Source: Nitrincola alkalisediminis
Lineage (GTDB): Bacteria > Pseudomonadota > Gammaproteobacteria > Pseudomonadales > Balneatricaceae
NCBI RefSeq assembly: GCF_009821115.1
Contig: NZ_VYTY01000003.1
Location: 428,386-492,385, forward strand
DNA: 64,000 nt
Reading direction: 5' to 3'
In this document: piece after piece, positions 17,921 through 27,579 of the stretch
Layout: each line of letters opens with the position of its first letter
Position numbering within the stretch: the stretch's first letter is position 1
The notes under the pieces: model-generated
Told to the model about the DNA's origin: nothing
The model's input: the letters and a program-made list of their open reading frames with translations, nothing else
The model's database searches: none
Position numbers and translations under genes: made by a program

Positions 17921-19075
17921 TCAGGCTGGTAAATGGTTCAGTAGCGCGCGTCGAATGCGCGAGACAGCTTCTTCCAGCAAGGCTCTCGGGCAACCGAAGT
18001 TCAGTCGCATAAAGCGATCATCGCCAAAGTCTCTTCCTGGCGATAGACCAACGCCAGCACTTTCAAAAAAATGTATAGGATTGTCCAAACGAGCAGCACT
18101 GATATCGATCCAGGCTAAATAGGTGGCCTCAATGGGATCCAGTTGCAAGCCCGGTATAGCATTAATCTCCTGTATTAAGTAATCACGGTTGCCTCGCAAA
18201 TAATCCAGCTGGGCTTGATTCCATGCATCGCCATCTTTGAGTGCTGCCGTTGCTGCCGTGAAGCCCAGTAAGTTGACGTCAGGCACAATCCCTTTGCGTA
18301 CGCATTGAAAGTCACGGCGCAGTTGTGGATTCTGGATGATGGCGTAGGAGCATCCGAGTCCAGCAATGTTATAGGTTTTGCTCGGTGCCATGAGTGTGAT
18401 TGTACGTTGCGCGATTTCGGGGCTTAGGCTGGCAATTGGAATATGCTTTAAACCCGGTTCGAGAATAAGGTCGCAATGAATTTCATCAGAACACAGGATC
18501 AGATTATGCTTGAGGACCAATTCAGCTAGACGTTCGAGTTCAGTTTGTCGATAGAGAGTGCCACCCGGATTATGTGGATTGCAAAACAGAATGAGTCTTG
18601 TGTCATCTGTGATGGCCGCTTCCATGGCATCAAAATCGATAATGCTGCGTTGGTTTTCCCGCTTTAGTGGTACTTTGATCAAGCGCCGATCAGACAGATG
18701 TGGGGCCGTCATAAAGGGAGGGTAAACCGGAGCAGGGGATAAAACACTGGAGCCCGATTCTCCGGTGACACGGCAGGCTAAATGTAAGCCGCAGACAAGA
18801 CCTGGGAGCCATTCAATATCATTGGCCTGGATGGGCCACTGATAGAGGGATTGCATACGCGCAATGACCAGCTCAATGAGTTCGGCAGGTGGATTGGTAT
18901 AGCCAAAAATTCCATGATCAATACGCTGATGTAAGGCCTCTAGCACGGCAGGTGGCGCCATAAAGTCACTATCGGCGACCCACATGGGCAACACGCTGGT
19001 GTTTTTGTAGCGTTCCCATTTTTGGCTGGCGGTGTTCGAACGGTCAATGAGTCGATCAAAGGCTTGAGTGGGCAT
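17921..19075 (-). CDS. PatB/MalY-type PLP-dependent C-S lyase (cystathionine beta-lyase family)
   Basis: Fold-type I aminotransferase-like enzyme of the MalY/PatB family, 384 aa, most likely cleaving C-S bonds of cystathionine or cysteine conjugates. Family marks are MWVADSDFMAPPAVLEALHQR near the N-terminus, GIFGYTNPP, FCNPHNPGG for cofactor binding, CSDEIHCDLI, and the lysine that should bind pyridoxal phosphate in MAPSKTYNIAGLGCS. The C-terminus has the usual LNFGCPRALLEEAVSRI. It is monocistronic and convergent with pyrC. A role in methionine biosynthesis, as for MetC, is plausible but not shown by context. Confidence 0.85.
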   Translation of the reverse strand: MPTQAFDRLIDRSNTASQKWERYKNTSVLPMWVADSDFMAPPAVLEALHQRIDHGIFGYTNPPAELIELVIARMQSLYQWPIQANDIEWLPGLVCGLHLACRVTGESGSSVLSPAPVYPPFMTAPHLSDRRLIKVPLKRENQRSIIDFDAMEAAITDDTRLILFCNPHNPGGTLYRQTELERLAELVLKHNLILCSDEIHCDLILEPGLKHIPIASLSPEIAQRTITLMAPSKTYNIAGLGCSYAIIQNPQLRRDFQCVRKGIVPDVNLLGFTAATAALKDGDAWNQAQLDYLRGNRDYLIQEINAIPGLQLDPIEATYLAWIDISAARLDNPIHFFESAGVGLSPGRDFGDDRFMRLNFGCPRALLEEAVSRIRRALLNHLPA

Positions 19076-19268
19076 CGTCTATCCTATGGCTAGTATCAGC
19101 TGAATAGTTAAAATTATGACGTCTTTGGCTTGCAAATCAACCAATCGCTCGTTTAACTGATGAATGAATTTAAATCGCTGGCTTTTTGTTAAGAGTTGGC
19201 GCTGATTTTGTTATAAAATAGGCCACTATTTCAGTGAATTTCGTTTTTTCGAGTATGCGGAGCGCAGT

Positions 19269-20807
19269 ATGAACAATAACAGAGTCATTATTTTCGATAC
19301 GACCTTACGTGATGGAGAGCAAAGCCCTGGTGCGTCCATGACACGTGATGAAAAGCTACGTATTGCGCGTCAACTTGAAAAAATGCGTGTAGATGTCATT
19401 GAAGCCGGTTTTGCGATTGCCAGTCCGGGGGATTTTGAAGCGGTCAAAGCCATCGCTGACACCATCAAAGACAGTCGTATTTGCTCTTTATCGCGCGCGT
19501 TGCCTGCTGATATCGATCGGGCGGGTGAAGCCTTGGCCGGAGCAAATGCTGGGCGTATCCACACGTTTATTGCCACGTCACCCATTCATATGAAGTACAA
19601 GTTGCAAATGGAACCGGATCAGGTGGTCGAAAACGCCGTGGCGGCGGTAAGGCGTGCCCGGAGTTTGATTGATGATGTCGAATTCTCGTTAGAAGATGCC
19701 AGCCGTTCTGAGTTGGACTTTATGTGTCGTATTATCGAAGCCGTTATTGATGCAGGGGCAAGGACGATCAATATTCCGGATACCGTGGGATATGCGGTTC
19801 CTCAGGAGTTTGGTCACACCATTGGTCAGTTACTGCAGCGTATCCCGAATGCCGATAAGGCGATTTTTTCAGTGCATTGTCACAATGACTTAGGCTTAGC
19901 GGTAGCGAACTCTTTGTCGGCCGTGGCGGCGGGGGCTCGTCAGGTTGAATGTACCGTGAACGGTTTGGGTGAGCGAGCAGGCAATGCATCTCTGGAAGAG
20001 ATCGTTATGGCCTTGCGTACCCGTAAAGATATTATGAAGTTGGAAACGGGCATCGACACGACACAAATCGTACCGGCATCGCGCTTAGTCTCAAGCATTA
20101 CGGGCTTTCCCGTGCAGCCGAATAAAGCCATTGTGGGGGCCAATGCCTTTGCACATGAGTCAGGGATTCATCAGGATGGCATGTTAAAGCACCGCGAAAC
20201 CTACGAAATCATGACTGCCGAAAGTGTCGGTTGGCACACCAACCGCATGGTGCTGGGTAAGCTGTCGGGCCGCAATGCCTTTAAAGTCCGAATGGAAGAG
20301 TTAGGCACGACCTTTAGCTCTGATGCCGAGTTGAATGAAGCCTTTGCACGCTTTAAAGAATTGGCGGATAAAAAGAGTGAGATTTTTGATGAAGACTTGG
20401 TCGCACTGGTCAGCGATGCGCGTGCGACGGCAGGGTATGAAACCTTTAAGCTCAGTAGTCTGATGGTGACATCGCAGACAGGTGAGGTGCCTGTGGCGAA
20501 GGTTGTCTTGAGTGTGGCAGGGGTAGAGCAACAAGGAACATCGGAAGGCAGTGGGCCTGTTGATGCAACCTTTAAAGCCATTGAATCCATCGTACGTTCA
20601 GAAGGCAACTTGCAACTCTATTCTGTTAATGCCATTACCAGCGGTACCGATTCGCAAGGGGAAGTGACGGTGCGCTTAGAAAAAGGTGGTCGTATTGTTA
20701 ATGGTTTGGGGGCCGACACCGACATCATTACTGCATCGGCAAAAGCCTATATTCATGCACTGAACATGCTGGATGCGAATGTTCAAAAAGCACATCCTCA
20801 GGTGTAA
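19269..20807 (+). CDS. leuA: 2-isopropylmalate synthase
   Basis: First committed enzyme of leucine synthesis; condenses acetyl-CoA with 2-oxoisovalerate. It is 512 aa, typical of the bacterial long form with a C-terminal leucine-sensing domain. The [12 protein letters not shown] motif is at residues 10-21, [16 protein letters not shown] carries metal-binding histidines, and [16 protein letters not shown] follows. The linker begins after [15 protein letters not shown], and the regulatory domain occupies about 390-505. The ATG at 19269 follows CGGAGCGCAGT. The next gene begins 3 bases after the stop, so co-transcription is possible. Confidence 0.96.
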   Translation: MNNNRVIIFDTTLRDGEQSPGASMTRDEKLRIARQLEKMRVDVIEAGFAIASPGDFEAVKAIADTIKDSRICSLSRALPADIDRAGEALAGANAGRIHTFIATSPIHMKYKLQMEPDQVVENAVAAVRRARSLIDDVEFSLEDASRSELDFMCRIIEAVIDAGARTINIPDTVGYAVPQEFGHTIGQLLQRIPNADKAIFSVHCHNDLGLAVANSLSAVAAGARQVECTVNGLGERAGNASLEEIVMALRTRKDIMKLETGIDTTQIVPASRLVSSITGFPVQPNKAIVGANAFAHESGIHQDGMLKHRETYEIMTAESVGWHTNRMVLGKLSGRNAFKVRMEELGTTFSSDAELNEAFARFKELADKKSEIFDEDLVALVSDARATAGYETFKLSSLMVTSQTGEVPVAKVVLSVAGVEQQGTSEGSGPVDATFKAIESIVRSEGNLQLYSVNAITSGTDSQGEVTVRLEKGGRIVNGLGADTDIITASAKAYIHALNMLDANVQKAHPQV

Positions 20808-20810
20808 TCA

Positions 20811-21728
20811 ATGACTGAGCCAGAGTCCGAGGGTATGGTGGCGCAGGAGTCGCTGCGCCATACCTATTTACAGGCGATCGGTGTGCAGAGTTGGCTACCG
20901 AGGGGAGCGTTGCCGCATGCGGCGCCTTCGGCTCCTTGGGTCGAGACATTTACTTGGCCGCCAACGCAGCGCTTTGAACAGTGGGAGGATGCCTTTGAGG
21001 ATACGTCAGAGGTACCTGCTGCTGAGCAGCCAGTGCTTCCTGTAACACCTAGTGTCAATGCTCCGCGTGGAGTATCGCGGGCACTGGAGTCTTTGCAGGG
21101 CATGTTTGCACCCGAAGGGACGCCATCACAGAAGGTACTGGAGTCGACGCCTCCAGCTCTCTCTGAAACCACACCTTCAGCCTCAGCCTTGGACATGTCG
21201 TATCAACCCGAGCCTGTGGCACCTTTGCAAAATCCTCTGGCTGAACGCTATCCAGAGCCTCAGTTTTCATTGGTGTTGATGACGCTAGGGGAGTTGTTAA
21301 TCGTTGATAGTTTGCCACCTCAAGGACGTCAGAGTTTTAGTCCGGCGCATATCCGCTTTGTGTCTGCTCTGGCACGTAGCTTAGGGGTGCAAGGGTATGA
21401 CATTAACCCTATTCACCATCACTGGCCTGCCTTTGTCGGATCTGCACTCAATCAAGGGCCAGATGAGGCGCTGCGTTCAGTGCGCCGACTGTTGGGTAAT
21501 ATGTTGAAAAGCCAAGAAATTAAGCGCGTGCTTTTGTTGGGCGAAGCCTCGGCCCAGTGGATACTCGAACAGCCGGAGCCTTTAGACTCCTTGCGTGGAT
21601 TACGCTTTTCGTTACGTGCGGGTGTGGCGGCGGTGTCGAGTCACAGCGTGACGGCTTTATTGCGGATACCTGAATTGAAAGCCGAGCTGTGGGCGGATCT
21701 TCAGCCATTGCTGGCAACGCGAACATGA
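20811..21728 (+). CDS. HolD-like protein, candidate DNA polymerase III psi subunit
   Basis: Candidate psi subunit, which bridges the clamp loader and chi. The 305-aa protein shows weak family resemblance: an N-terminal HTYLQAIGVQSWLPRGAL block echoes the E. coli HolD start (LGI-W-LR-P-L), and the C-terminus LLRIPELKAELWADLQPLL echoes its helix. Between them lie a low-complexity Pro/Glu/Ala linker (about 40-150) and a folded region with LLLGEASAQWIL. Psi and rimI are neighbours in E. coli, and here the stop overlaps the rimI start in ATGA. Pseudomonads are known to have a long, divergent psi, which this resembles in length. The call rests mainly on position plus the short motif. Confidence 0.5.
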   Translation: MTEPESEGMVAQESLRHTYLQAIGVQSWLPRGALPHAAPSAPWVETFTWPPTQRFEQWEDAFEDTSEVPAAEQPVLPVTPSVNAPRGVSRALESLQGMFAPEGTPSQKVLESTPPALSETTPSASALDMSYQPEPVAPLQNPLAERYPEPQFSLVLMTLGELLIVDSLPPQGRQSFSPAHIRFVSALARSLGVQGYDINPIHHHWPAFVGSALNQGPDEALRSVRRLLGNMLKSQEIKRVLLLGEASAQWILEQPEPLDSLRGLRFSLRAGVAAVSSHSVTALLRIPELKAELWADLQPLLATRT

Positions 21729-22162
21729 TTGATCGGTTGCTTCCCAATCAGTTACCCGCGGTTAGAGCCTTGGAGGCACAGTGTTTTGATGATCCTTGGT
21801 CTGAAAATCTCTGGCTTCGTATACTCAAGTCAGGTGCGGCTTGGCAATGGCATCATCAGGGTCAGATCCAGGCGTTTATGTTGTGTTCGTGCGTGTTGGA
21901 TGAAGCTGAGTTGTTGCGCATTGGCACTTTACCCTCGGCACGTCAACAAGGCTTGGCATTGCAGCTCTTGGAGCGAGGAATTGAGGACTTGGCAACGCTC
22001 GGGATTATACAATTGCATTTAGAGGTGCGTCGTTCAAACACGGCGGCCATTCGTTTGTACGAACGTGCTGGGTTTGCAATGAATGGCGTGCGTAATGGAT
22101 ATTATCCTGCCGAAGGATCTTATCCCAAAGAGGATGCTTTGTTATTTAAACGAACATGGTAA
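21725..22162 (+). CDS. rimI: ribosomal protein S18 alanine N-acetyltransferase RimI
   Basis: GNAT acetyltransferase that acetylates the N-terminal alanine of ribosomal protein S18. From the ATG at 21725 it is 145 aa, typical for RimI; this start overlaps the preceding stop in ATGA. The acetyl-CoA loop appears as RIGTLPSARQQGLALQLLERGI, followed by LHLEVRRSNTAAIRLYERAGF, which is diagnostic for RimI, and NGYYPAEGSYPKEDALLFKR at the C-terminus. An in-frame ATG at 21689 lies inside the previous gene and is unlikely. Confidence 0.93.
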   Translation: MIDRLLPNQLPAVRALEAQCFDDPWSENLWLRILKSGAAWQWHHQGQIQAFMLCSCVLDEAELLRIGTLPSARQQGLALQLLERGIEDLATLGIIQLHLEVRRSNTAAIRLYERAGFAMNGVRNGYYPAEGSYPKEDALLFKRTW

Positions 22163-22172
22163 GGCAACGCAG

Positions 22173-22841
22173 ATGAGTGTGTCTGACGGTTTATTGAGTT
22201 TGGTGTGGGTGTGGTCGGCGACTGCAATCTATCTGTTGATCTTGGCTCGGGTGTGCATGACACTGCCTTGGCGCATTTTTATGCGTGAGCGCGGCATACA
22301 GCATATGTTTTTTGGTGCCATTCTCGTGTTGGTCTTGATGTGGCAAATGCGGGCGGGTGTCTCGGCAGGCTTGACCGTGCATTTCTTAGGGATGACCACT
22401 TTAACCCTCATACTGGGTTGGGATTTTGCTGTGCTTGCAGGCAGCTTGGCGATGCTAGTGATGGCTGTATTGGGCGTAGAAAGTGTGTCTTCTTTACCCG
22501 TGAGCCTTATTTGTGTGGTGGTGTTACCAGTGTTAGTAACGATGCTTGTGCTACGGATTGCTGAAGCAAAGCTCCCGCGCAATTTTTTTGTCTATATGTT
22601 CGTTTGTGCATTCTTCGGTGCGGGCTTGGCCGTAGCCATATCCGGAATGTCGATGGCGATGCTGCTGTGGTTAGATGGCGTCTATAGCTGGTCCGAAATT
22701 TACCTCAATTACGCCATGTACTTGCCTTTAATTATGATGCCGGAAGGATTATTAAACGGAATCATCATGACCGGGGTTATGGTGTTTCATCCAGATTGGA
22801 TTCGTACTTTTGATGCTCGGGTGTATATCGACGAGCAGTAA
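22173..22841 (+). CDS. CbiM-like energy-coupling-factor permease family membrane protein
   Basis: Polytopic membrane protein of 222 aa from the ATG at 22173, preceded by AAGG. About six hydrophobic helices are visible. The pattern of GVSAGLTVHFLGMTTLTLILGWDFAVLAGSLAML followed by a long C-terminal helix and NYAMYLPLIMMPEGLLNGIIMTG resembles the CbiM/CobA-type permease family (PF01891) that binds cobalt or nickel substrates. The canonical N-terminal MHIPDG metal motif is missing, and no ATPase or CbiN/CbiQ partner is adjacent. It may be a stand-alone family member of different function. It follows rimI by 10 bases. Confidence 0.65.
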   Translation: MSVSDGLLSLVWVWSATAIYLLILARVCMTLPWRIFMRERGIQHMFFGAILVLVLMWQMRAGVSAGLTVHFLGMTTLTLILGWDFAVLAGSLAMLVMAVLGVESVSSLPVSLICVVVLPVLVTMLVLRIAEAKLPRNFFVYMFVCAFFGAGLAVAISGMSMAMLLWLDGVYSWSEIYLNYAMYLPLIMMPEGLLNGIIMTGVMVFHPDWIRTFDARVYIDEQ

Positions 22842-22869
22842 ACTACTCAAATCTATCTGGAAAAAGGAT

Positions 22870-23406
22870 CTAGCGCTTGACTGGGTATTTAGCAAGTTTC
22901 CGCTGCAGTGTGCGCCGGTGCATGTTGAGTGCACGTGCTGTGGCGGAGATGTTACCGTCATGTTCGCGCAAGGTTTTTTGAATATGCTCCCATTCCAGGC
23001 GGTTGACAGACATAGGTTCGGGGTTGATGTCTTGGTCTGGGTTCACCCTGTCTTCAAGAAGCGCTGCCAGAATTTGATCCGCATCAGCAGGCTTAGGCAG
23101 GTACTGGTTAGCGCCAAGCTTGATCGCATCAACAGCGGTGGCAATACTGGCATAGCCTGTTAACATGAGAATGCGCATGTCTGGGTAGAGTTGACGTAGA
23201 TCACGTATCAAGGTCAACCCAGAAGCTCCTTCCATCTTGAGATCGATGCTTGCGAGATCAAAGGCTTGCAGTTTGGCTATCTCGATTCCCTCTTCAGCAC
23301 TACTGGCTTGGGTAACCTGATAACCACGACGCGTGAGCGCTCTCGCGAGTACGCGTGAAAAAACTGGATCATCGTCAACAACGAGAAAGTGTTCTGGATT
23401 CATCAT
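22870..23406 (-). CDS. regA: RegA/PrrA/RoxR-type redox response regulator
   Basis: Global redox response regulator, 178 aa. The receiver domain (about 1-125) has VVDDDP, phospho-acceptor aspartate in ASIDLKMEG, threonine in MLTGYASIATAVDAIKLGA, and lysine in YLPKPAD. The C-terminal Fis-like helix-turn-helix is the compact RegA type: HIQKTLREHDGNISATARALNMHRRTLQRKL. The family controls respiration and carbon metabolism in response to the quinone pool. Its start overlaps the stop of the sensor kinase gene by one base, so the two form one operon. It converges on the CbiM-like gene. Confidence 0.9.
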   Translation of the reverse strand: MMNPEHFLVVDDDPVFSRVLARALTRRGYQVTQASSAEEGIEIAKLQAFDLASIDLKMEGASGLTLIRDLRQLYPDMRILMLTGYASIATAVDAIKLGANQYLPKPADADQILAALLEDRVNPDQDINPEPMSVNRLEWEHIQKTLREHDGNISATARALNMHRRTLQRKLAKYPVKR

Positions 23407-24644
23407 TAGGCCTTATCAATTGGGTGGATAGCGAGGCGAACTTCAGTCAGTGTGCCGCCTTGAGGGTGACTGTAGAGTCGTACATCCCCTTTTTGACTGG
23501 TTAACGTACTGGTGGTTAAAAACAAGCCTATACCCAATCCACCTTTGGTGGTGACGAAGGGTTTGCCCAATGTTTGCATCTGCTCAGGGGTGAGTCCCGG
23601 TCCTTCATCGTGTAGTTTCAACCAAATGGAGTCAGTGTCCCAGTCGAGGAAAATGCGAATAGGGGCTGGGCTGGCATCTGCTGCATTGTTGAGCAGGTTT
23701 AATAGAGCTTGCCGCAACGAGACATTACTGTTAATCCATGGAGTAGAATCTTTGTGAGTCTGGGTAAAGTCAAACGTTGCATGTGGGCGCTGAAGCTGCC
23801 ATGTGCTAAGAAGTTCGCTCATAAACTCCGTAATGGGCTGTGGAATATCTTCATTATTAGCGATGCTTTGTGTGAGTGCTTTCAGGCGACTGGCACACAA
23901 ATCCACCTGTTGCTGCATAAGTTCGATGTCATCTTTGAGCTCAGGATGGTCAAGCTCTAAGTCCTTTAAAACAATTCTCAGCGTTGATAAGGGGGTTCCC
24001 AGCTCGTGTGCGGTGCCAGCGGCCATCGTGGCGAGTGCAAGGAGTTGTTGGTCTTGGATGCTTTTCTCGCGCGCTTGCTGTAACTTGTGCTCGCCTTGGC
24101 GCAGTGAGCGCTGCATGCGAACAATAAAAACACTAATGAGAGCAACGCTCAGAATAAAGCTTAACCACATGCCTGTGACATGCAAATCAAACAGCTGGAT
24201 TACGCTGTGTTGGTGCCGTGCAGACAGCTCGACCAATGATACATGATGGTACAATAGCGAGGTGTAAAGCCCGCAGACAAACACGCCCATGGCCAGCGTA
24301 TATAAAAGAGGAAGGGTGCTAGCAGTGATGATCAGAGGGATGAGCAAAATGGAAATAAAAGGATTCGTGGCACCCCCAAATTGATAGAGCAGGCTTGAGT
24401 AAAGAATGGCATCGGCACAGAGTTGGCTAAAAAATTCAGGATGCAATACGGGCCAGTTTGAATGTAAGCGCAATCCCGTCATCAGATTAACGGCAAAGAG
24501 TGCGGACAAACTTAGAGCCGTCATGGCAACATTGGGGTGCAGATGCAAGACCATGACCGCAAACACGATCATCGCACATAACACAAAGAGCAATAAGCTG
24601 CGAATATACGTGAGTTGTAACAGGTGTTGATGATGTTGGTGCAC
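23406..24644 (-). CDS. regB: RegB/PrrB/RoxS-type redox sensor histidine kinase
   Basis: Membrane sensor kinase paired with the RegA-like regulator, 412 aa. About six transmembrane helices fill residues 14-190. A loop carries YQFGGATNPFISILL, matching the GGxxNPF ubiquinone-binding motif of RegB. The dimerisation/phosphoacceptor helix has ATMAAGTAHELGTPLSTLRI with the expected histidine, and the ATPase domain has LLNLLNNAADASP, DEGPGL and TTKGGLGIGLFL. The SenC/Sco gene often found beside regB is absent here; a cytochrome c' gene is divergent instead. Confidence 0.9.
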   Translation of the reverse strand: MHQHHQHLLQLTYIRSLLLFVLCAMIVFAVMVLHLHPNVAMTALSLSALFAVNLMTGLRLHSNWPVLHPEFFSQLCADAILYSSLLYQFGGATNPFISILLIPLIITASTLPLLYTLAMGVFVCGLYTSLLYHHVSLVELSARHQHSVIQLFDLHVTGMWLSFILSVALISVFIVRMQRSLRQGEHKLQQAREKSIQDQQLLALATMAAGTAHELGTPLSTLRIVLKDLELDHPELKDDIELMQQQVDLCASRLKALTQSIANNEDIPQPITEFMSELLSTWQLQRPHATFDFTQTHKDSTPWINSNVSLRQALLNLLNNAADASPAPIRIFLDWDTDSIWLKLHDEGPGLTPEQMQTLGKPFVTTKGGLGIGLFLTTSTLTSQKGDVRLYSHPQGGTLTEVRLAIHPIDKA

Positions 24645-24750
24645 GCGCTTCTCCTTTGTCCCGACCTATTATACGCTTTTTCTGGGAACCAAGGCTGCGT
24701 CAGACTGTCGCATGTGTGTAGATTTTATTTGATGAGAACTGGGAGCATTG

Positions 24751-25197
24751 ATGTTGTTACGAAAGCTAGTACCGGTGTTAACCCTATCCTTGGCATCGGC
24801 CAGTGTCAGTGCGGATAGGCTTAAGCCTGAAGATGCAGTGGAGTATCGCCAATCGGCCTTTCGCTTGATGAGTTTTCAGCTGGGCGTGTTAAATCCTTTG
24901 CATCGTCGACAGGCCTATGATGACGAGGCGTTTGCGTATCGTGCCGAGACCTTAAGCCGCTTAGCCGAATTAGCGCTTGAAGGTTTTACCGAGGACTCAA
25001 AGGGACAACAAAGTCGAACACAGGCACGCATGTGGGATGAACGTGAAGACTTTGAAGCGCGTTTGCGCGAGTTTGCTGCGACGACTGCCCAAATGGCTGA
25101 GCGCTCAGCAGCAGGCGACAATCGCGCAACACGGGACTTATTTCGTCAGACGCTTCAATCCTGTAAGTCCTGTCATGACCGTTATCGAATCGAGTGA
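24751..25197 (+). CDS. cytochrome c' family protein
   Basis: Periplasmic four-helix-bundle haem protein, 148 aa. It has a signal peptide (about 1-21, ending in SVSA-DR) and the haem c motif CKSCH at the very C-terminus followed by DRYRIE, which is the cytochrome c' arrangement. The N-terminal YRQSAFRLMSFQLGVL helix and the middle MWDEREDFEARLREFA helix fit the family. Roles suggested for such proteins are nitric oxide binding or electron transfer. The start is the ATG at 24751 with GGGAGC upstream. It ends 3 bases from the convergent hybrid kinase gene. Confidence 0.85.
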   Translation: MLLRKLVPVLTLSLASASVSADRLKPEDAVEYRQSAFRLMSFQLGVLNPLHRRQAYDDEAFAYRAETLSRLAELALEGFTEDSKGQQSRTQARMWDEREDFEARLREFAATTAQMAERSAAGDNRATRDLFRQTLQSCKSCHDRYRIE

Positions 25198-25200
25198 TGC

Positions 25201-27579
25201 CTAGGTGAGCCAGCGTTCGAGTAAACGTGAAAGATTGTTAAGATTGTAGGGCTTGGCTAAGAAATCATTCATGCCACAGGCAATGCACTCTTTTCGATCA
25301 TCAGCCGTGGCATTCGCTGTTAATGCCGCGATTGGCATGCGATAGTCATTTTGTCTGAGCAATTTAGTGGCGGTGTAGCCATCCATAACAGGCATTTGAC
25401 AGTCCATGAGAATCAGATCGAAATGCTCTTTCGCGACCATTTCAATTGCAATCTGGCCATTTCCTGCAACCGCTGGAGTAATGTTAAATTTCTCTAACAA
25501 CTTTATGGCAAGTTTCTGATTCACAATATTGTCTTCAACTAAGAGGATGCGTTTGCGCGAATAGTCGAGGAATTTTGTTTCACCGGCTTGGTCTTCTGCT
25601 GGGCGTTTACAAGGAAGGTAAGGAATCACTAACCAAAACAGTGAGCCGACGCCCTCTTTACTGGCAACCTGCATGTCGCCACCCATTAGACGAACCAGCT
25701 CACGTGATATCTTTAAGCCGAGCCCTGTACCGCCGTATTTGCGACTTGTGGAGCTGTCGGCTTGCGAAAAGCTCTGAAATAGCTTTTTCTGGACAGCCGG
25801 ACTCATGCCGATGCCAGTGTCTTTAACACCAATTTTTAAGCAGTTATTCTCGACGGTGGCGCGCAGGGTGACTCGTCCATGTTCGGTAAATTTGAGTGCA
25901 TTGGACAATAAGTTGTTGAGAACTTGCCGTAAACGCAGTGAGTCGCCAGTGATGTATTCATTCACTTCACGATTTAAGCTCAGCTCAAGGATCACATTTT
26001 TACTTTTCGCCGCATTTTGGAAAATATCGGTCACATTGTGCAGAAGTTCGTGCAGGTTAACCGGGGCATGCTCGATGCTCATTTTACCCGCTTCAATTTT
26101 AGAGAAGTCGAGAATGTCATTAACCAGCCCCAATAATAACTCCGCCGAACTTTGAGCGAGTCGAACCTGTTCGGCTTGCTCATCCGGAAGCGGGCTGTGT
26201 TCAAGTAACGAAAGCATCCCGATGACCCCATTAATGGGGGTGCGTATTTCATGACTCATGTTGGCTAAAAATTGGCTTTTCGCTTGCGTCGCCTGTAGCA
26301 CGCGATCCTGTTGTTCTTTTAACTTAACTGCGGCCGCATTGATACCGGCTTTAAGGTTGTCGAGGTCACCGACATACTCGCCCTTTACGCGCTTTTTAAA
26401 ATCGCCGGCGGCGATTTCACTGATCACCGTGTTGGATTCGGTGATGCTTTTTTCCAGGTTTTCAATCAGCTCATTAAATCGCTGTGTGAGTACGCCGAGT
26501 TCGTCCATGCGTCTAATGGGGATCGCGTTTGAAAAATGCCCTGAGCGAATGACATTGGTGATGGCGTCGACCATGCGATCAATTGGCTTAATGACTTGCT
26601 GGCGAACCAAGAAAAGTAAGATGGCAATAACCAGTAGCAAAATGGTGATAATCGAAACAATCACTCGCGTGATGGAGGTTAAGCCCTCTTCAATACGGTC
26701 GGTGACCGGCTTTGAACTACTGACAAGGATGCTACGACCCAGTAAAAAACCGGAGTGCTCGTAAATCGGCATGTCAAAAATGATGCGATCATCATGAATT
26801 TCAACAGAGCGCTCCTGCAAGTTACCAAGATCAGGCCTGACTTGTTTGATGTAATCAGCAATACCTATATCAAACCATTTCGAGTGGGCAACAATATGTT
26901 CGTGATCAAAAAATGGGTTGTTTAAATAGATGGGGGGGACAACGCCGTCAAAGCGCTCTCGTATGCTGCCTATGTTGAGTAATACGACCCAATCAAAGCC
27001 TTCACGTTTGAGGTCTTGGACCACCGTTTCAATACCTTGGCTAACAGAGACGATGCCAATGAGTTGGCCTTCATCAAACACAGGGGCAAAACCAATTATG
27101 CCTAAGCCTGTATTGCCCATGCCAAAGCTGACCGTCACGTTCTGAAGGGTTAAGGCAGAGGCAGCGAGTAAGTTAGGAATCCGCTCGTTTGATGGGGTCG
27201 GATCCCAGGATTTAGCAAAGAGGGTTTGGTCGCGTGTAATGACTTCCGCACGAATATCTTGATTGGGCGATAAACGTTCAAAGTCAGCACGAAGACTTTC
27301 AATGCCGGCATAGGCTAAGGGTTGATTATTGGTGCGAAGTCCTTCGCGAATGCGAGGATCACGGGTCAGACTCGAAACGATGGCTTTAACAGACTCTTCT
27401 TTCGCGGCTAAACGTAATGTCACCTCTTTCTGAGCCAGCTCTAACGCTTCAGATTTTGCGCTGATTTCAATAGGCACAATCGTATCACGGTACAGAATGT
27501 ACAAAAGAACACTCAAGATAACGAGAGAGGTCATCGTAGCAGTCAGAATGATGGAGCGAAATATGGATGTCTTTTGCAT
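25201..27579 (-). CDS. hybrid sensor histidine kinase with receiver domain
   Basis: Transmembrane hybrid kinase of 792 aa. Order: transmembrane helix (about 9-30), large periplasmic sensor of about 270 residues that looks like a double-Cache module (with FGMGNTGLGIIGFAPVFDEGQLIGIVSVS), second helix near 306-327, HAMP, a short coiled coil, phosphoacceptor helix with FLANMSHEIRTPINGVIGML, ATPase with NLLSNALKFTEHG and YGGTGLGLKIS, then a receiver with the aspartate in LILMDCQMPVMDGY. No Hpt domain is present, so phosphorelay needs a separate carrier. No partner gene adjoins; input signal unknown. Confidence 0.9.
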   Translation of the reverse strand: MQKTSIFRSIILTATMTSLVILSVLLYILYRDTIVPIEISAKSEALELAQKEVTLRLAAKEESVKAIVSSLTRDPRIREGLRTNNQPLAYAGIESLRADFERLSPNQDIRAEVITRDQTLFAKSWDPTPSNERIPNLLAASALTLQNVTVSFGMGNTGLGIIGFAPVFDEGQLIGIVSVSQGIETVVQDLKREGFDWVVLLNIGSIRERFDGVVPPIYLNNPFFDHEHIVAHSKWFDIGIADYIKQVRPDLGNLQERSVEIHDDRIIFDMPIYEHSGFLLGRSILVSSSKPVTDRIEEGLTSITRVIVSIITILLLVIAILLFLVRQQVIKPIDRMVDAITNVIRSGHFSNAIPIRRMDELGVLTQRFNELIENLEKSITESNTVISEIAAGDFKKRVKGEYVGDLDNLKAGINAAAVKLKEQQDRVLQATQAKSQFLANMSHEIRTPINGVIGMLSLLEHSPLPDEQAEQVRLAQSSAELLLGLVNDILDFSKIEAGKMSIEHAPVNLHELLHNVTDIFQNAAKSKNVILELSLNREVNEYITGDSLRLRQVLNNLLSNALKFTEHGRVTLRATVENNCLKIGVKDTGIGMSPAVQKKLFQSFSQADSSTSRKYGGTGLGLKISRELVRLMGGDMQVASKEGVGSLFWLVIPYLPCKRPAEDQAGETKFLDYSRKRILLVEDNIVNQKLAIKLLEKFNITPAVAGNGQIAIEMVAKEHFDLILMDCQMPVMDGYTATKLLRQNDYRMPIAALTANATADDRKECIACGMNDFLAKPYNLNNLSRLLERWLT

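Noticed and set aside
20201..20608. Open frame antisense to leuA
   Set aside because: Mirrors codon structure of leuA; no ribosome binding site or recognisable domain.
25805..26764. Open frames antisense to the hybrid kinase
   Set aside because: Both are shadows; they are rich in Ser/Arg with no domain.
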